Of a DNA stretch of 64,000 nt, positions 30,223-42,375 are shown in pieces. How positions within the stretch are numbered: the stretch's first letter is position 1; every line of letters starts with the position of its first letter. Made by a program: the position numbers and the translations under genes. The DNA lies in the NCBI GenBank assembly GCA_019044685.2, contig JAGTXX020000006.1, positions 248,001 to 312,000 on the forward strand, written 5' to 3'. A model generated the notes under the pieces. The model saw nothing but the letters and a program-made list of their open reading frames with translations, searched no databases and was not told where the DNA came from. Source of the stretch: Nannochloris sp. 'desiccata' (Eukaryota > Chlorophyta > Trebouxiophyceae > Chlorellales > Chlorellaceae).

Positions 30223-33200
30223 CTAATATATAATGGCATCTAAGATGGTTGATTTCTTTGCATCTACTGCCGGAGCTAAGGCTCTTGCACATCTCGCACA
30301 GGCAGGCAGGGCCAACGCCTCTTCAATCTCCTTCAACAAGGCAACATAACTCGCTTGTTTTCTTCCTAGGACTGTTTTGAAAGCATGTAATCCCAAGTAC
30401 CGTACATTTGCCGGGGACAAACCAGGGTCACATAAGACCGTCACACTGGGCCGTAACGCCGCTGCCACACGTCGGGGTCGTGTTAATTTTACCATAAAGG
30501 CTATTCCGATTTCTATTGCGTTGAATAAAACTTTTGAGGTGGCAGTCGGTGCAACTGGCATAGCTCGAACATAACAATGGAATTTCATTGCTCCAATCAT
30601 GAAAGCCTGATAGACATTCACTCGGATAGTTGTCGGGGAGTTGATCGACGGATCAAGCAATAGAGGATGAACTTTTGGGCGTAAATAATGACATAATTTT
30701 GACCCTAAAGCAGCACCCATGCCTTTTTTCATCGGTATTGTCAACGAGGTTGAGATATGCTCCCCTGTGTATCGAGTGTAATCCCCCATAATTTCCAGCG
30801 TATTTGTGTTTAGTAGAAGACCGCACCATTTGACATATGTAGATCCATCGCTGGAGGTGTAGACCGAAGGCTCAACAACAGCGTTTAATGCTGCATTCAT
30901 GCCTCCGCCACCGCCACCGGTGATATCAGAACCACCACAACGAGTATTCTTTATCTTTAATTGGAAACTAAGCTTGGTTTTATCAGGATTGACGACGATA
31001 TTATACGCTGGTATGCCACCGAGCATACATTTAGCGACTTCTTCAGCCACAGAACGGTGGGTAGTGACCAACAACCAATCATCGACCAATCGCAGCAGCA
31101 CAGAGTGGATTGCTCCTGCCGCTGCCGTGCCAGTAGAGGTTGGTGTTGCCTGTCGGTGAACGGAGGCCATTCTGTTATTATTCACGTTTTGGTGCTGACA
31201 AGTTGGTGTATCTCGGCTTCCTGCTGCAGCTGCTAGAGCTGTTAAACCACCACCAGTGCCGCCAAGGGATGAAGTCTTCAAACTACCACCACCACCACCA
31301 CCACCACCACTGCCGTCGTTTCTAGGAGGAAGAGAAGAGATCGAGAAAGCAGATGACGGTCTGTACGAATTAATAATCGGCATTAAACACACTCTCTCTA
31401 CATGTGCCAGATATAAACAACACAGCAGCGTGCTGAGCGTGCTGCCCTGTGCGATACCACGGCATTGATAATGCCAAATTTTCTTCAATTTCACCAAATT
31501 AGCTGTCAAGTGCTGTTTCAAAATGTGCAATGCATCAATCCTGGTGATCTGTTCGTACACAACTCCGTCTACAAAGACTTTGCCTTTTCGTGTAAGTGCC
31601 CATTGCGCTGCACGAGATGGGAAATCTTTCATGATTTCATTTGAATGTGCCCCGTCAGCTGGTACTGCTAATTTTCTAGGCAATACTTTGATGTCCCCCA
31701 TGCACGGTACGATTTCTGAGTATTTGACAACCAAGTACTTCTCAGATTGGAGAAGTTGGGTGACGAGGTCAAGGAGGGTAGCCACGTCGACATGGTCGAA
31801 GGCTCTACTGACGTCCACAGAGACAATATAAGGCATTAGATAGGAGGGCGGAGGCAATGACGGTTTTGAATGGGATGGGTGTTCCGCCAAAAATAAAGCT
31901 TTTTGTTGTTTATTGTTTTTACCACCACCACCACCTGCTGCTGCTGCCGCAGCTGCTGCTTTCCATGTACGAATGTACGGTTGTAATTTGCAGTACGTAT
32001 CGTTATATCCAAATACAGAAGCGCCAAACGCAGCCGGTTGACGGGAAGCTTCCAATTTTAAAATTTGATGGACCCCTCCCAACATAGAATTAACTGAAAC
32101 AAAAGTTAAATGAGTGTCTTCTTGGCGAGGGTGCTTCCGTCCAGCTAGACGAGTAGTAGAAGGAAGAGGAGGACGGCCTCCTGCAGCAGGCAGCCCTGCA
32201 ATAGCACCACAAGTGTCTTCATTGATGCTTTGCTGTGGAGCTTTGAAGACAACCTTTGCTCGTTTCCCCATGTTGACAATAAACCTCATACCCACTCGCT
32301 TAGGTAATAGCCTCAATCCAGCAACCCCCAGACGACGACATTCCAAAATTCTCTGTGCCTTTGCACTTGGCAAGGGAGCAAACTGTGTGCCAAGGAGGCC
32401 GTCAATCGCTGCAGAAGCTAATCGAACCCAAACAGGTTTTCTATAATAAAAAACCTGTTGACGGTACGCTTCACTCTCAGTACAGAAGAAATGGGTGCGT
32501 AAGAGAGGGACAACGACAGCAGAGAATAGCCAACCACTCCAGAGGATCAAGACCCGTTGGTGAGCGGCTGCTTGGTTTGCAGGTATCGTCTTGTTTTCTT
32601 TAGGAGTACGAGCTGTAGAAGAGGGCTCCAATAGACTATTAGGAGATGAAATCCAATGCATTGATGAGACTCTCTGCTTCTGAATTACTTGATTCACATT
32701 CATTTGTTCAAATCTTCTCAAAGAAATAAATTTCCTGAGAGACTTATGAAGCGCTCTTCGAGATTTTTTATCTCCTAGCATGACAGCAGGGACGATTCGA
32801 CGTAATACTGCCCATACAAAGCGGGTTACTTGCTCATGGGGGACAAAACAAGAGGAAAGAGACTCGGGGGAAAGCGTTGAGGAAGACGTAGTGTTCTGCT
32901 TGGTGGTGTGAAGGAGCGGAAAAAGTAGCGCTGGTCGTTTTGGGTGATGAAGAGAAGCATCAACATCTTTTAAGTTTCCTTCTTCGTGCCCATCTTCTTG
33001 AGGTTGCGTTGAAGGCAGTCCACTCTCTGAAACGATAATAGGACGAGCTGAACCACCGGTAGCGGTGACAGTAATTGCCGGCTGTGTTCTTCTCGCAGCT
33101 ACTGGATCAGATCTAGGTCCCACGCGGTGGTTCAGGTCTTCTGAATGACTGATTAAAGCAGAATCAAGCTGACTTTCTGCTTCTAATACCAATTGGCCTA

Positions 33201-35516
33201 GACCTGTAAGCTTGCCTCGACGCCTGCCGTGGTGGGGAAGGGGAGGAACAGAGGCAGCTGAGCCTGCTGCCTGCCCGCCTGCAGCGGTGCCAGCTGCTTC
33301 TATTTGCCGCTCATGTTGTTGTTGTTGTAGATGATGAGCGTGGTCTGCCCTCTGTTCTATTTCATATAATTCATTCATCAAAGTACTTAGATCCTTCTCT
33401 TCGTCAGGAACTAGTTGAGGGGGTCTAGGCTGCGCTCCACCTGGTACATCACCACCACCGCAACCACAGTGCCCGGCCCCTGGTGCATCTTTCCTCAAGA
33501 GACGAGGTAACGGGCAATGAAAGTTCAACAATTTATTGTACGGACAACTTTTAGCTCTCCGTACTACAGATTCTAACAAAGGAATCATTTGTTGATGTTT
33601 TCTAGGTATACTTAATGGTACTTGAGGAATCATGACGTGGCGTGGCTGCATCATATTTGATGCCCTTCCTATGGGGTTATTTCTAGGGTTAAAAATGGCG
33701 GCGTAGAGGACCTGACCAGCATCGGGACGGGAACGAAGGACATTTAATATATCTGCAAGAAGAAAGAGACGGAGGAAAGTTTAGTAACTGAAGTTTCGGT
33801 TTGCCTAGAAAATAAGAGGGAAAAAAAACAAAAAAAACAAAAAAAAAGTAAGACGTACGTCGAGCTGCAAAGCCTGGCTTTAAAGGGAATGTACTACAAT
33901 AGAAGATAGGACTGCGATTAATGATCATTTCAGATGGTTTTGGCATATATCGTGGCCACTGAGTATGTCCACAATCATTAAGCTTTGTGCTCCTCCAGTC
34001 GACACCGTTGTTATTCCCGGTGGGCGCTACCAGTCGCTGTGCTTCTACTACTGCTGGTCGTGCTGCTGCGTTTTCTATAGGATGCGACATCTGTGGGTTG
34101 CTAGAAGTCACTGCAGATGCATCTACAGTACTTGATGGCTGTGTTGAAGGTAGACCACCATATCTTTCAGTATGACCCCCAGCAGTACCTCCAGTACCAG
34201 TATCAGCAGTACTACCAGGGTCAACTTCCATTTGCATGTTCGCTTCATCAGCAGCTCGTCGAGCTTTTCTACGTTGCCAGCTTGAAGGTCTCGCTTGAAC
34301 TTTCTTTATCACAGGTAGTAGTCCTTCTACTCGTTCACCGACCCCATCTTGCAAAGGGTTTATTATATCAGCATTGTCAACATTGCTTGTATCGTGTTCT
34401 TCTAGTGGAGATTGGAAAAGCTCACCGGGATCTTGCGTTGCTGGGCCTAGATGGAACGGTGCAGGAAGACGAGCAACTTGTTCAACCCCACCACCTCTAC
34501 CAGCATCAACCACCACGTCTAGATTCCTAGACCCTTCGATTATTACTGCTGCAGCTGCAGCTGCAGCTGCTGCTGCTGCTCTTTTTCCTCTTTCAGATGG
34601 TATTTCTGCTGCACCTACCAATCCACCTCCACCTTTTGGGTCTAATGCTATACCAGGCAGCGTAGAGACGCGTTTCCACTCCCTCGCTACCTGTACCATC
34701 GTCTGCCCCGTCAACTGTAAACAACAATCATTTGCCAAGCAAGAAAACATACTGACGTGGAGTAGAAGGTACAACATTAAGGTATCCCCAATACGGGAGA
34801 GCAGTAGTTGCCATGCAGGGGATAGTAGGCTATCTGCAATGCTGTTTGTGTAGAACGTTTCGGTATCAGAAACGCCGTGCAACTGCCGCCCAGTGTTGGA
34901 AGGTCGTTTCTGGAAAATTAGATAAAAGATAGACAATTAGGAGTGGACAACAAGAACTTATTTGGCAACATTTTTTGGGGTTGGGTATTGGCAGAATAGG
35001 TAATAGATTAAAGTATAGATTGTGTAGAAAATTAATAGAAAGATATTAAAAGAAATGTGTTCCAACCGACCTTGCGGTAGCCATAGCAGAGGACATTAGT
35101 TTTACCCTGCTGAGACTGTAAAGTGGCTTCAATCGCTCGATGTAACAGCTGCAGAAGATAGTAAAGACCATGTTAACAAAGGGTGTTAGCACACATAACG
35201 GCCCTATTGGTTATAGATCACCTCTACTTGCCTGCAGTTGATCACATGTTTGTTTTAAAGAGAAGCCTTCTGCGAGCGGAGGAGCCCCTGACTTGATTAT
35301 GCAGTATGTTCCGTTAAGTAGATTATGCGAGTAATCTGTATGATCAAGCGGCTGCACTAGAATCTCTCTTAAAGCTTCAGCGTCACGCGAAGATTTACTC
35401 AATTCCAATAACAGATCACGGAGACGTAACACCTTGCCTGCACCGTATAGGCGTATGAGCATAGGAGGTGGCCCAGAGGGACTACTCCGACTCATGTTTT
35501 TCAATTCATTTTGCAA
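30223..35516 (-). CDS. TERT: Telomerase reverse transcriptase
   Basis: Four exons, 35232-35516, 35071-35148, 33859-34909 and 30223-33752, give 1647 residues. Intron 1 has a GC donor (CAG|GCAAGT). Residues 1 to about 200 form the TEN region: NVLCYGYRKKRPSNTG, then WQLLLSRIGDTLMLYLLLHV. The RNA-binding region has a CP/QFP-like block (KSLRKFISLRRFEQMNVNQ) and motif T (HFFCTESEAYRQQVFYYRKP, about 899). RT motifs follow: 1-2 (LRLLPKRVGMRFIVNM, about 955), A (VDVSRAFDHV, about 1117), B' (GIAQGSTLSTLL, about 1239), C (RLVDDWLL, about 1361) and E (WCGLLLNTNTLEIMGDYT, about 1447). All three catalytic Asp are present. Low-complexity Ala, Gly and Gln insertions make it far longer than human TERT (1132). 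It adds telomere repeats using the telomerase RNA, which was not seen here. Confidence 0.93.
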
Positions 35517-35755
35517 GAATTAAGCTTCCAAAGGAGTGAAATAAGTTTGAATTATTTTTTCGATGTTTATTTTTCAGCTCATTTTTAATTATTCGATGCC
35601 TAACTTTCTAGACTTTAAGGTCCATTGAACACCTAAACAGCATATTAGAATACTATATTAGAATACCATATCTAATCCTGGAAAATTAATCAAAGCAGGC
35701 AAACTCGTCAATCAAATCAAATTCATTCGGCATCCCCTCGCATTCAAATCAAAAG
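35517..35755. promoter_or_regulatory. Bidirectional promoter region, TERT / CCDC25
   Basis: These 239 bases lie between the divergent start codons of TERT and CCDC25. The stretch is AT-rich, with a duplicated 'atattagaatac' phrase near 35643-35665. No defined element is recognised. Confidence 0.35.
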
Positions 35756-36403
35756 ATGGTATATTATTTTACTCCTCGTTGCAGCGGGGAGGGCTACACC
35801 CTTTACATGGGCAAAGACAAATACGAGAATGAAGATCTCATAAAACATTCCCTTCCCCTCGATATTTGGTTCCACGTTGACTCTTTATCTTCAGCTCACG
35901 TCTACCTCCGCCTGCCCAATGGCGGCACTATGGACACCATCGCGCCAGAGGCTCTAGAAGATGCTGCTCAGCTTGTCAAAGCAAACTCTATTCAAGGATG
36001 TAAAGTAAACAACTTGAGCATTGTGTATACCCCCGCCAGCAATTTGAAAAAGACGCCTGGCATGGACGTCGGTCAAGTTGGGTACCACAATGAAAAAAAT
36101 ATCAAAAAGATGATTGTAGATAAGAAGAATAATGATATTGTGAATAGATTAAATCGAACAAAGAAGGAGCTGTATCCTGACCTTGAGGCAGAGCGAGCAG
36201 CGTATGATAAAGAGTTGCGAGGTCAAGCAAAGGCGGTTGCCATCGCTCAGAAACAAGAAGAGAAGGCAGCAAAAGAGGAACAGAAACGATTAGATGAGTT
36301 AAAATCATATAAAAATATTATGAAGGAAGAAGATATGGTGACGGTACGGGAGCTAAGAGAAAAGTACGCGACTGTTGAAGACTATGAGGACGATTTTATG
36401 TAG
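35756..36403 (+). CDS. CCDC25: CCDC25 family protein (NFACT-R domain)
   Basis: This is an intron-free frame of 215 residues, about the length of human CCDC25 (208). The NFACT-R domain is very well conserved: MVYYFTP, YTLYMGKDKYENEDLIK, DIWFHVDSLSSAHVYLRL, LVKANSIQGCK and VYTPASNLKKTPGMDVGQVG. A charged coiled coil follows, and the protein ends in an acidic DEYEDDFM-like tail, as in other members. In animals CCDC25 has been described as a membrane DNA sensor; the ancestral role of the NFACT-R fold is linked to RNA and ribosome quality control. The plant and protist role is not established. The 3' end converges on SF3A2. Confidence 0.92.
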   Translation: MVYYFTPRCSGEGYTLYMGKDKYENEDLIKHSLPLDIWFHVDSLSSAHVYLRLPNGGTMDTIAPEALEDAAQLVKANSIQGCKVNNLSIVYTPASNLKKTPGMDVGQVGYHNEKNIKKMIVDKKNNDIVNRLNRTKKELYPDLEAERAAYDKELRGQAKAVAIAQKQEEKAAKEEQKRLDELKSYKNIMKEEDMVTVRELREKYATVEDYEDDFM

Positions 36404-36689
36404 TCTAGAAAGATTGAGGCTTTCTGGAAGAAAGCTGGGGTTTTCTGAATCTGTTTTTGCTCTGCAACGCCCTTCCTCCTATAAATCGGAAGAGAAGAAA
36501 GGTTTCATTAAAATTAAAAACCTTTTCTGTGTGTTTAAAAAGAATGTTCAGCTAGAAAGCCGAAAGTTGCTATTAACTAATAACCAGTCGTAACGTAGAT
36601 TACAGCAATAATATAGCATGCAATCAATCAGTTGAAAGTCAAAATAAACAGGTACATACATCATACATTTTTGATTATTTTTCCGACAA

Positions 36690-37659
36690 CTACATTTGAG
36701 GCTGTGGTGGTGGTGGTGGCGGCATCCCTATCCCTCTTCCGCCGCCACCACCAACACCTGCTCCTCGTATCATTCCAAGAGGAGGTGGCATCATCATCAT
36801 ACTATTTGCACCAGTCCCTCTCCCACCAGGATGCATCATCATTCCAGGGTGACCACCTCCTAATGACTGTGGCGGCGGTGGTGGTGCCAAAGTCGCTCTC
36901 TGCCCGCCTGCTTTAAAGGGTACTTGCAAACTATATACTTTGCCATCTGGATCCCAATGATTGAAAAATTTATTACCAGGACCACCACCACTGCTGCCTT
37001 TGTCTACCTCCCAATTAGGTACTTTAAAGCACACCGTCTCGTAAGGCTCTGCCGCAAATAATAAATATTGATATCTCCAATCCGTGGTCTCTTTCTTCTG
37101 TTCAATTGCAGACATGAATCGATGCCGTGGTCGTTCTCCTTCTTCTATTTCAGGGAAATCTATCTGAAATAATAAAGATCTTGTTTTGCTCTCGGGGTCA
37201 AATTGTTTTGTTACTCGATACCCCGGCCGCCCGATTTTTACAGATTTTCTAATGGCGATTCTACGTTGTGGGGCAGGGGCAACTGCCTTTTCAGCTGCTT
37301 CTCTAGCTGCACGCTTTGCTAGATTTTGTTGATGTCGTTTTCCTTGGGTATGGGCCAAGTAATTGCCTTCATTTTTGTGGAGAGTTAAGCAAAGACGGCA
37401 TTCATATTGACCGAGATGATTTTTCATGAAATAAGGATCCTTGGATAGATCGATGGTTTCGAGAGCAAGGCGACGAAGACGTTCCCTTCTATCCACAGCC
37501 TGCAGAAAATTTTAGAGGAATAATTAATGGAGTAAGTTGTGAGGCGTCCAACTTGGAGCAGTGGCGGTGATTGACTATTGAAATACCTACCCCTTGCTCG
37601 GCAGATATGAAGCCTGATCCTGTCTTGCTACCATGCTCACGTGCTGCCATAAAACTCAT
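36690..37659 (-). CDS. SF3A2: Splicing factor 3A subunit 2 (SF3a66/Prp11)
   Basis: Exon 1 is 37591-37659 and exon 2 is 36690-37499; the 91-nt intron begins GTAGGT and ends CTGCAG, phase 0. The product is 292 residues. It begins MSFMAAREHGSKTGSGFIS, as in the family, and continues DRRERLRRLALETIDLSKDP. The matrin-type C2H2 finger is YECRLCLTLHKNEGNYLAH with a second His (GKRHQ). The conserved core block FNHWDPDGKVYSLQVPFK closes the folded part. The C-terminus is a Gly/Pro/Met-rich tail ending in a proline run, like the human repeats but shorter. SF3A2 is part of the U2 snRNP and tethers it to the branch-point region. The gene is divergent from DRG1 with a 415-base shared 5' region. Confidence 0.94.
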
Positions 37660-38074
37660 GGTGACGCCTGTTTATGCCACTGAGCGGCTAGGCAACTGGG
37701 AACAGGGTTTGTGAAAAAACTAAAGATGAGAATTAAATTAATAACATCAATTACGTGTGTTCAGCCGACTTCTCGCTCGCTCTATCGACGCAATATTATA
37801 TATTTTTTGTTGCTATTATTTTAGCTGCGTTTGGGCTTCAAACCTTGAATTTATAGCATTCCTTAAAGAGCTCTGTACATCTGTGTACCTCGCCGGCGTC
37901 TATACCTCCCTGTAAAGCTAATAAACCACAAATGCAACGTGTAGACGCCATTAATAAATCTATAAACTAAGCAACTATAGGGCAGCAGATTACACAACTT
38001 TTTAGCAGCCACTATAATTCTTGATCTCTTCTAACTTTTCATCTTTAGTTCTTGGAGGTCGCAACAGAACATCA
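37660..38074. promoter_or_regulatory. Divergent promoter region, SF3A2 / DRG1
   Basis: These 415 bases lie between divergent starts. AT-rich runs occur near 37790-37815. No gene or RNA was recognised. Confidence 0.35.
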
Positions 38075-39568
38075 TGACTACTCTCCAGGTAAACTTTATA
38101 AAAAAATAGTAGTATCACAGCTGTCACTGGTTTCCGACGCACCCAGATGGCAAGGATGTTTTAAATTTTCCATCACCCAGCCTCCCGTTCAAATTCTAAT
38201 GAAGCCGAGGCAGCTCAGAACTTTTGCACAGCCTTAAGCTCCTGCTTTATTAAACCTCTTCGCATACTGAAATAATTGACGAAATCAAAACCAATCAATA
38301 ATTTCTCTTCGCTTTTTCCTCTAACCCTCCTTTCAGAAAATCGCCGACATCGAGGCAGAGATGGCTCGAACCCAAAAGAACAAAGCCACCGCCGGCCATT
38401 TAGGAATCTTAAAGGCCAAACTAGCCAAATTACGTAGAGAAATCCTGGAACCAAGTGGTGGTGGTGGTGGCAGCAAGGGTGACGGTTTCGATGTCAATAA
38501 AGTTGGTGATGCCAGAGTGGGGCTTGTCGGGTTTCCTTCAGTTGGAAAATCAACTCTGCTCAATAAATTAACAGGTACTTTTTCAGAGGTTGCCGCCTAC
38601 GAGTTCACTACCTTAACTTGTGTCCCAGGTGTCATTCGGTACCGTGGAGCACGCATTCAATTACTCGATTTGCCAGGAATTATTGAAGGCGCCAAGGATG
38701 GTAAAGGTCGTGGACGTCAAGTCATTGCCACGGCTCGTACTTGCAATTTAATCATCATCGTCCTAGATTCTCTCAAGCCTATTACGCATAAACGCCTGAT
38801 TGAGCATGAGTTAGAAGGGTTCGGTATTAGATTGAATAAAACCCCTCCTAACATTACTTTTAAAAAGAAAGATAAAGGGGGTATCAATTTTACGAGTACT
38901 TTGGCCGAACCAAAATTGGATTTGGATGCGGTGAAAGCTGTTTTGTCAGAATACCGTATTCACAACGCAGATGTCCATTTAAAAGGTGATTATGATGTTG
39001 ATGATCTGGTAGATGTCATTGAAGGAAGTAGAATCTACGTTCCTTGTATTTATGCCATCAACAAGATTGATCAAATTACGCTCGAGGAGTTGAATGTTAT
39101 TTCAAAGTTGCCTCATTATTGCCCTGTGTGTGCCTATCATGAATGGGGGTTGGATACGTTGATTGAGATGATGTGGAATTATCTGGATTTGGTGGTAAGT
39201 TGATTGATTTTTATACTATTTATGTAGTTTTTTTTGAAAAGAAGAAGAACAATCTGAAGCCCCACCCCCGGCTTCTAAGTCTTCTCACATCGTTTCTCTC
39301 CTACTGAGCCCCTTTTTTTCTCTCTTTCTTCTTGCAGCGTATCTATACAAAACCTAAAGGAAAGCTTCCAGATTACACGGATCCCGTAGTCATGTCCTCA
39401 AAGCGGTGCACAGTTGAAGATTTCTGCAACAAACTGCACAAGACGATGGCCAAACAATTGAAATATGCATTGGTGTGGGGCTCTAGTGCGAAGCATAGAC
39501 CACAAAGGGTAGGTAAAGATCATCAGTTGGAAGACGAAGATATTGTACAGATTGTAAAGAAGATTTAA
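38075..39568 (+). CDS. DRG1: Developmentally regulated GTP-binding protein 1 (DRG1)
   Basis: Exons are 38075-38089 (15 nt, MTTLQ), 38337-39194 and 39338-39568, all phase 0. The product is 367 residues, the same as human DRG1. The OBG-type GTPase motifs are G1 [10 protein letters not shown]3 [16 protein letters not shown] and G4 NKID; the TGS domain follows ([18 protein letters not shown]). The ending [13 protein letters not shown] is typical. DRG1 binds DFRP1/ZC3H15 and ribosomes and is thought to rescue stalled translation. Splice sites are clear (donors GTAAAC and GTAAGT; acceptors TTTCAG and TTGCAG). Confidence 0.95.
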
Positions 39569-40194
39569 GACAGGGAGAGAAAGAATTTTGAACTTTTACT
39601 TTTACCCGTCGGAAGATGTCGGATTCATTCTTCAGTTTGGTTTTTTGATATCTTTTTCTAATCAACGTGGAAATTTTTGAAGCAAAGATGCCTCTCTCGC
39701 TCATTCTTGGGTTTTTAATTACAATATAAATTTCCTTCATCAAGGGATTCTATCAATCCTTCCACATACCGTCACATACTGACTCGGCCAGTCCAAATGT
39801 ATTTCAGGACAACGAGATACATGCACACAACTAGCTCTAAAACTGTACTTAGGGATTTGTATCCTGCTATGCTATGATCTAAATAAACGAGAGAAATGTT
39901 TTGATTCTAGTGCATGGGCGGAAGCAGCGTGTGGATAAAGAACTGAATAGAAAAACTTAAAGAAAGAAAGTGCATGAAAGAAAGAGGGGGGGTGAACTAA
40001 AAAATTTTGAGAAATAGAAGAGAAGAAGAAGAAAAACAAAGAGAATATGAGTACGACCTCGATTGATGAACGAGCTCAAGATCAAAATAAAAAGTCAGTT
40101 CTAGCTAATATTAATAGAACTTGAAGTATAAATTTTATTCTACTGTTGCTCAAAAGAAAAATTGATTTTTTTATTTTTCGTGATTTCTTCTTCT
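39569..40194. other. Convergent intergenic stretch between DRG1 and beta-tubulin
   Basis: These 626 bases lie between the two convergent stop codons. The stretch is purine-rich on the plus strand near 39935-40050 (runs of A and G, agaagaagaagaaaaac). It should hold both 3' UTRs. No gene was recognised. Confidence 0.45.
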
Positions 40195-41899
40195 TCAATA
40201 CTCGTCATCGTAGTTATCCTCTACATCAAGAGAAGCTTCCTGATACTGCTGGTATTCAGATACAAGATCATTCATATTAGATTCAGCTTCGGTGAATTCC
40301 ATCTCGTCCATACCCTCACCAGTGTACCAATGCAAGAAAGCCTTGCGACGGAACATGGCAGTGAACTGCTCGCTAACGCGCTTGAACATCTCCTGAATGG
40401 CGGTGGAGTTACCAATGAAAGTGGCAGAGATCTTCAAGTCCTTGGGAGGGATATCGCAAATGGAAGACTTGACGTTATTAGGAATCCATTCCACAAAGTA
40501 GCTGCTGTTTTTGTTTTGGACATTGAGCATTTGATCGTCAACTTCCTTGGAGGACATGCGACCACGGAAGAGAGCAGAGGCGGTTAAATAGCGACCGTGA
40601 CGGGGATCAGCAGCGCACATCATATTCTTAGCATCCCACATCTGCTGAGTAAGCTCAGGGACGGACAAATTACGGTACTGCTGGCTGCCACGAGCGGTCA
40701 AAGGAGCGAAGCCAACCATGAAGAAGTGGAGACGGGGGAAGGGGATCAAGTTGACGGCAAGCTTACGGAGATCAGCGTTCAACTGACCAGGGAAACGAAG
40801 AGAAGAGGTAATGCCAGACATAACAGCAGAGATCAAGTGGTTCAAGTCAGCAAAAGAAGGGTTGGCAAGCTTCATGGTACGGAAGCAAATATCATATAAA
40901 GCTTCGTTATCAAGGATGAAGCACTCATCAGCGTTCTCAACAAGCTGATGCACGGATAAAGTAGCGTTGTAGGGCTCAACGACAGTGTCAGACACCTTGG
41001 GGGAAGGGACGACAGAGTAAGAGCAAAGCATGCGATCGGGATATTCCTCACGGATTTTAGAGATGAGCAAAGTTCCCATACCGGATCCAGTACCACCGCC
41101 GAGAGAATGGGTGAGCTGGAAGCCCTGAAGGCAGTCGCAGCCCTCGGCTTCTTTGCGGACAACATCGAGAACAGAGTCGATCAACTCAGCACCTTCAGTG
41201 TAGTGACCCTTAGCCCAATTATTACCGGCACCAGACTGACCGAAGACAAAGTTATCGGGGCGGAAGATCTCTCCAATAGGTCCAGAACGGATAGCATCCA
41301 TGGTACCGGGCTCAAGATCGAGGAGAACGGCACGAGGGACATAACGACCACCGCTGGCTTCGTTAAAGTACACATTCATGCGCTCGAGCTGCAAGTCAAG
41401 ATCGCCATAGTAAGTTCCGGTGGCATCAACGCCGTGTTCGTCGCAAATAACCTGTAGGAGAGAAACACAAACATCAACTTACTGTTCAGCAGGCAATGAA
41501 ATTTATACCAGATTCTGCAAAGTCAAGCACTCAAATTCAACCTACCTCCCAGAATTTAGCACCAATTTGGTTACTGCAAAAGGAAAATTGAAAAGGAAAG
41601 GAATTTAATGTGAGCGGGGCAACAGTTGCCAACAGAACAGCAAAGGCAACAACAATAACAAATTTCAAAAGCTTGAGCAGCTCAAGTTCCTACCCGCACT
41701 GTCCAGCCTGCAGAAGTCAAGATATAGATTGATTCATTGAATAACGGCATCGAATATGTCGAAAAACAGCAAACAACAGCAATTCTACAAGCAACTGCAC
41801 GCGTGGTTGATCAACAAGGCGGGAAGCTCGTGTTTTAACATCCTAGCCCCCATTCCCCTTTGTTATAAGCATTACCTGGACATGGACAATCTCACGCAT
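40195..41899 (-). CDS. TUBB: Beta-tubulin, with a 14-nt microexon
   Basis: Exons are 41876-41899 (MREIVHVQ), 41694-41707 (14 nt, AGQC plus two bases), 41546-41573 (28 nt) and 40195-41451. The spliced protein is about 440 residues. It starts with the beta-tubulin autoregulatory-type MREI and reads on as [20 protein letters not shown]. The GTP-binding loop [10 protein letters not shown] is intact, and conservation is very high throughout. The C-terminal tail is acidic and ends EDNYDDEY. The protein dimerises with alpha-tubulin to form microtubules. Three introns fall within the first 22 codons, so the 5' part is easily missed by gene finders. Donors are GTAATG, GTAGGA and GTAGGT; acceptors CTGCAG, TTGCAG and CTACAG. 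Confidence 0.95.
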
Positions 41900-42375
41900 G
41901 ATGAACGTCTATTTGTTTTTTTCTATCACAGAATTGATTGAAGTAGAAGTTCCTTAACCGAAATATCAAAGCTCGGTGTGTGGTGGAGCTAGATCACCGC
42001 TGGACCTATCACAATTGTTTCTGAAGGAGAGAGAAGGCTGAAAGGTAAGGCTTAAGTGTTTAAGATTAGAAAGAGCTTCTGCCTTCAAACTTTGAGTTGA
42101 TTGTAGTTGTAGTGCTGAAGGTACATGCCTTGAAACCTGCCTTTCAACGAGCTTTCATTGTGAATTGATGCCCAATTGCATGTGTAAATCATAGCTGGCA
42201 TACTAAGAGAATCTTTTGATAGCACCCGTCACGCTTTGCATTGTGAAATGATTCAATCCAAATATATATCAAGCACAATTCAAAAGTAATTTCCATGACA
42301 GGGGTTGCCGAGGCAATCTAGCATATTAAATACGTTTTAAATATATTATTATATTGATATAAGCAGCTATTGAAA
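41900..42375. promoter_or_regulatory. Divergent promoter region, beta-tubulin / POLR3B
   Basis: These 476 bases lie between divergent start codons. An AT-rich run lies close to the POLR3B start (42325-42360). No further feature was recognised. Confidence 0.35.

Noticed and set aside
31256..31468. Proline-run frame on the plus strand
   Set aside because: It is the reverse of the poly-Gly insertion of TERT.
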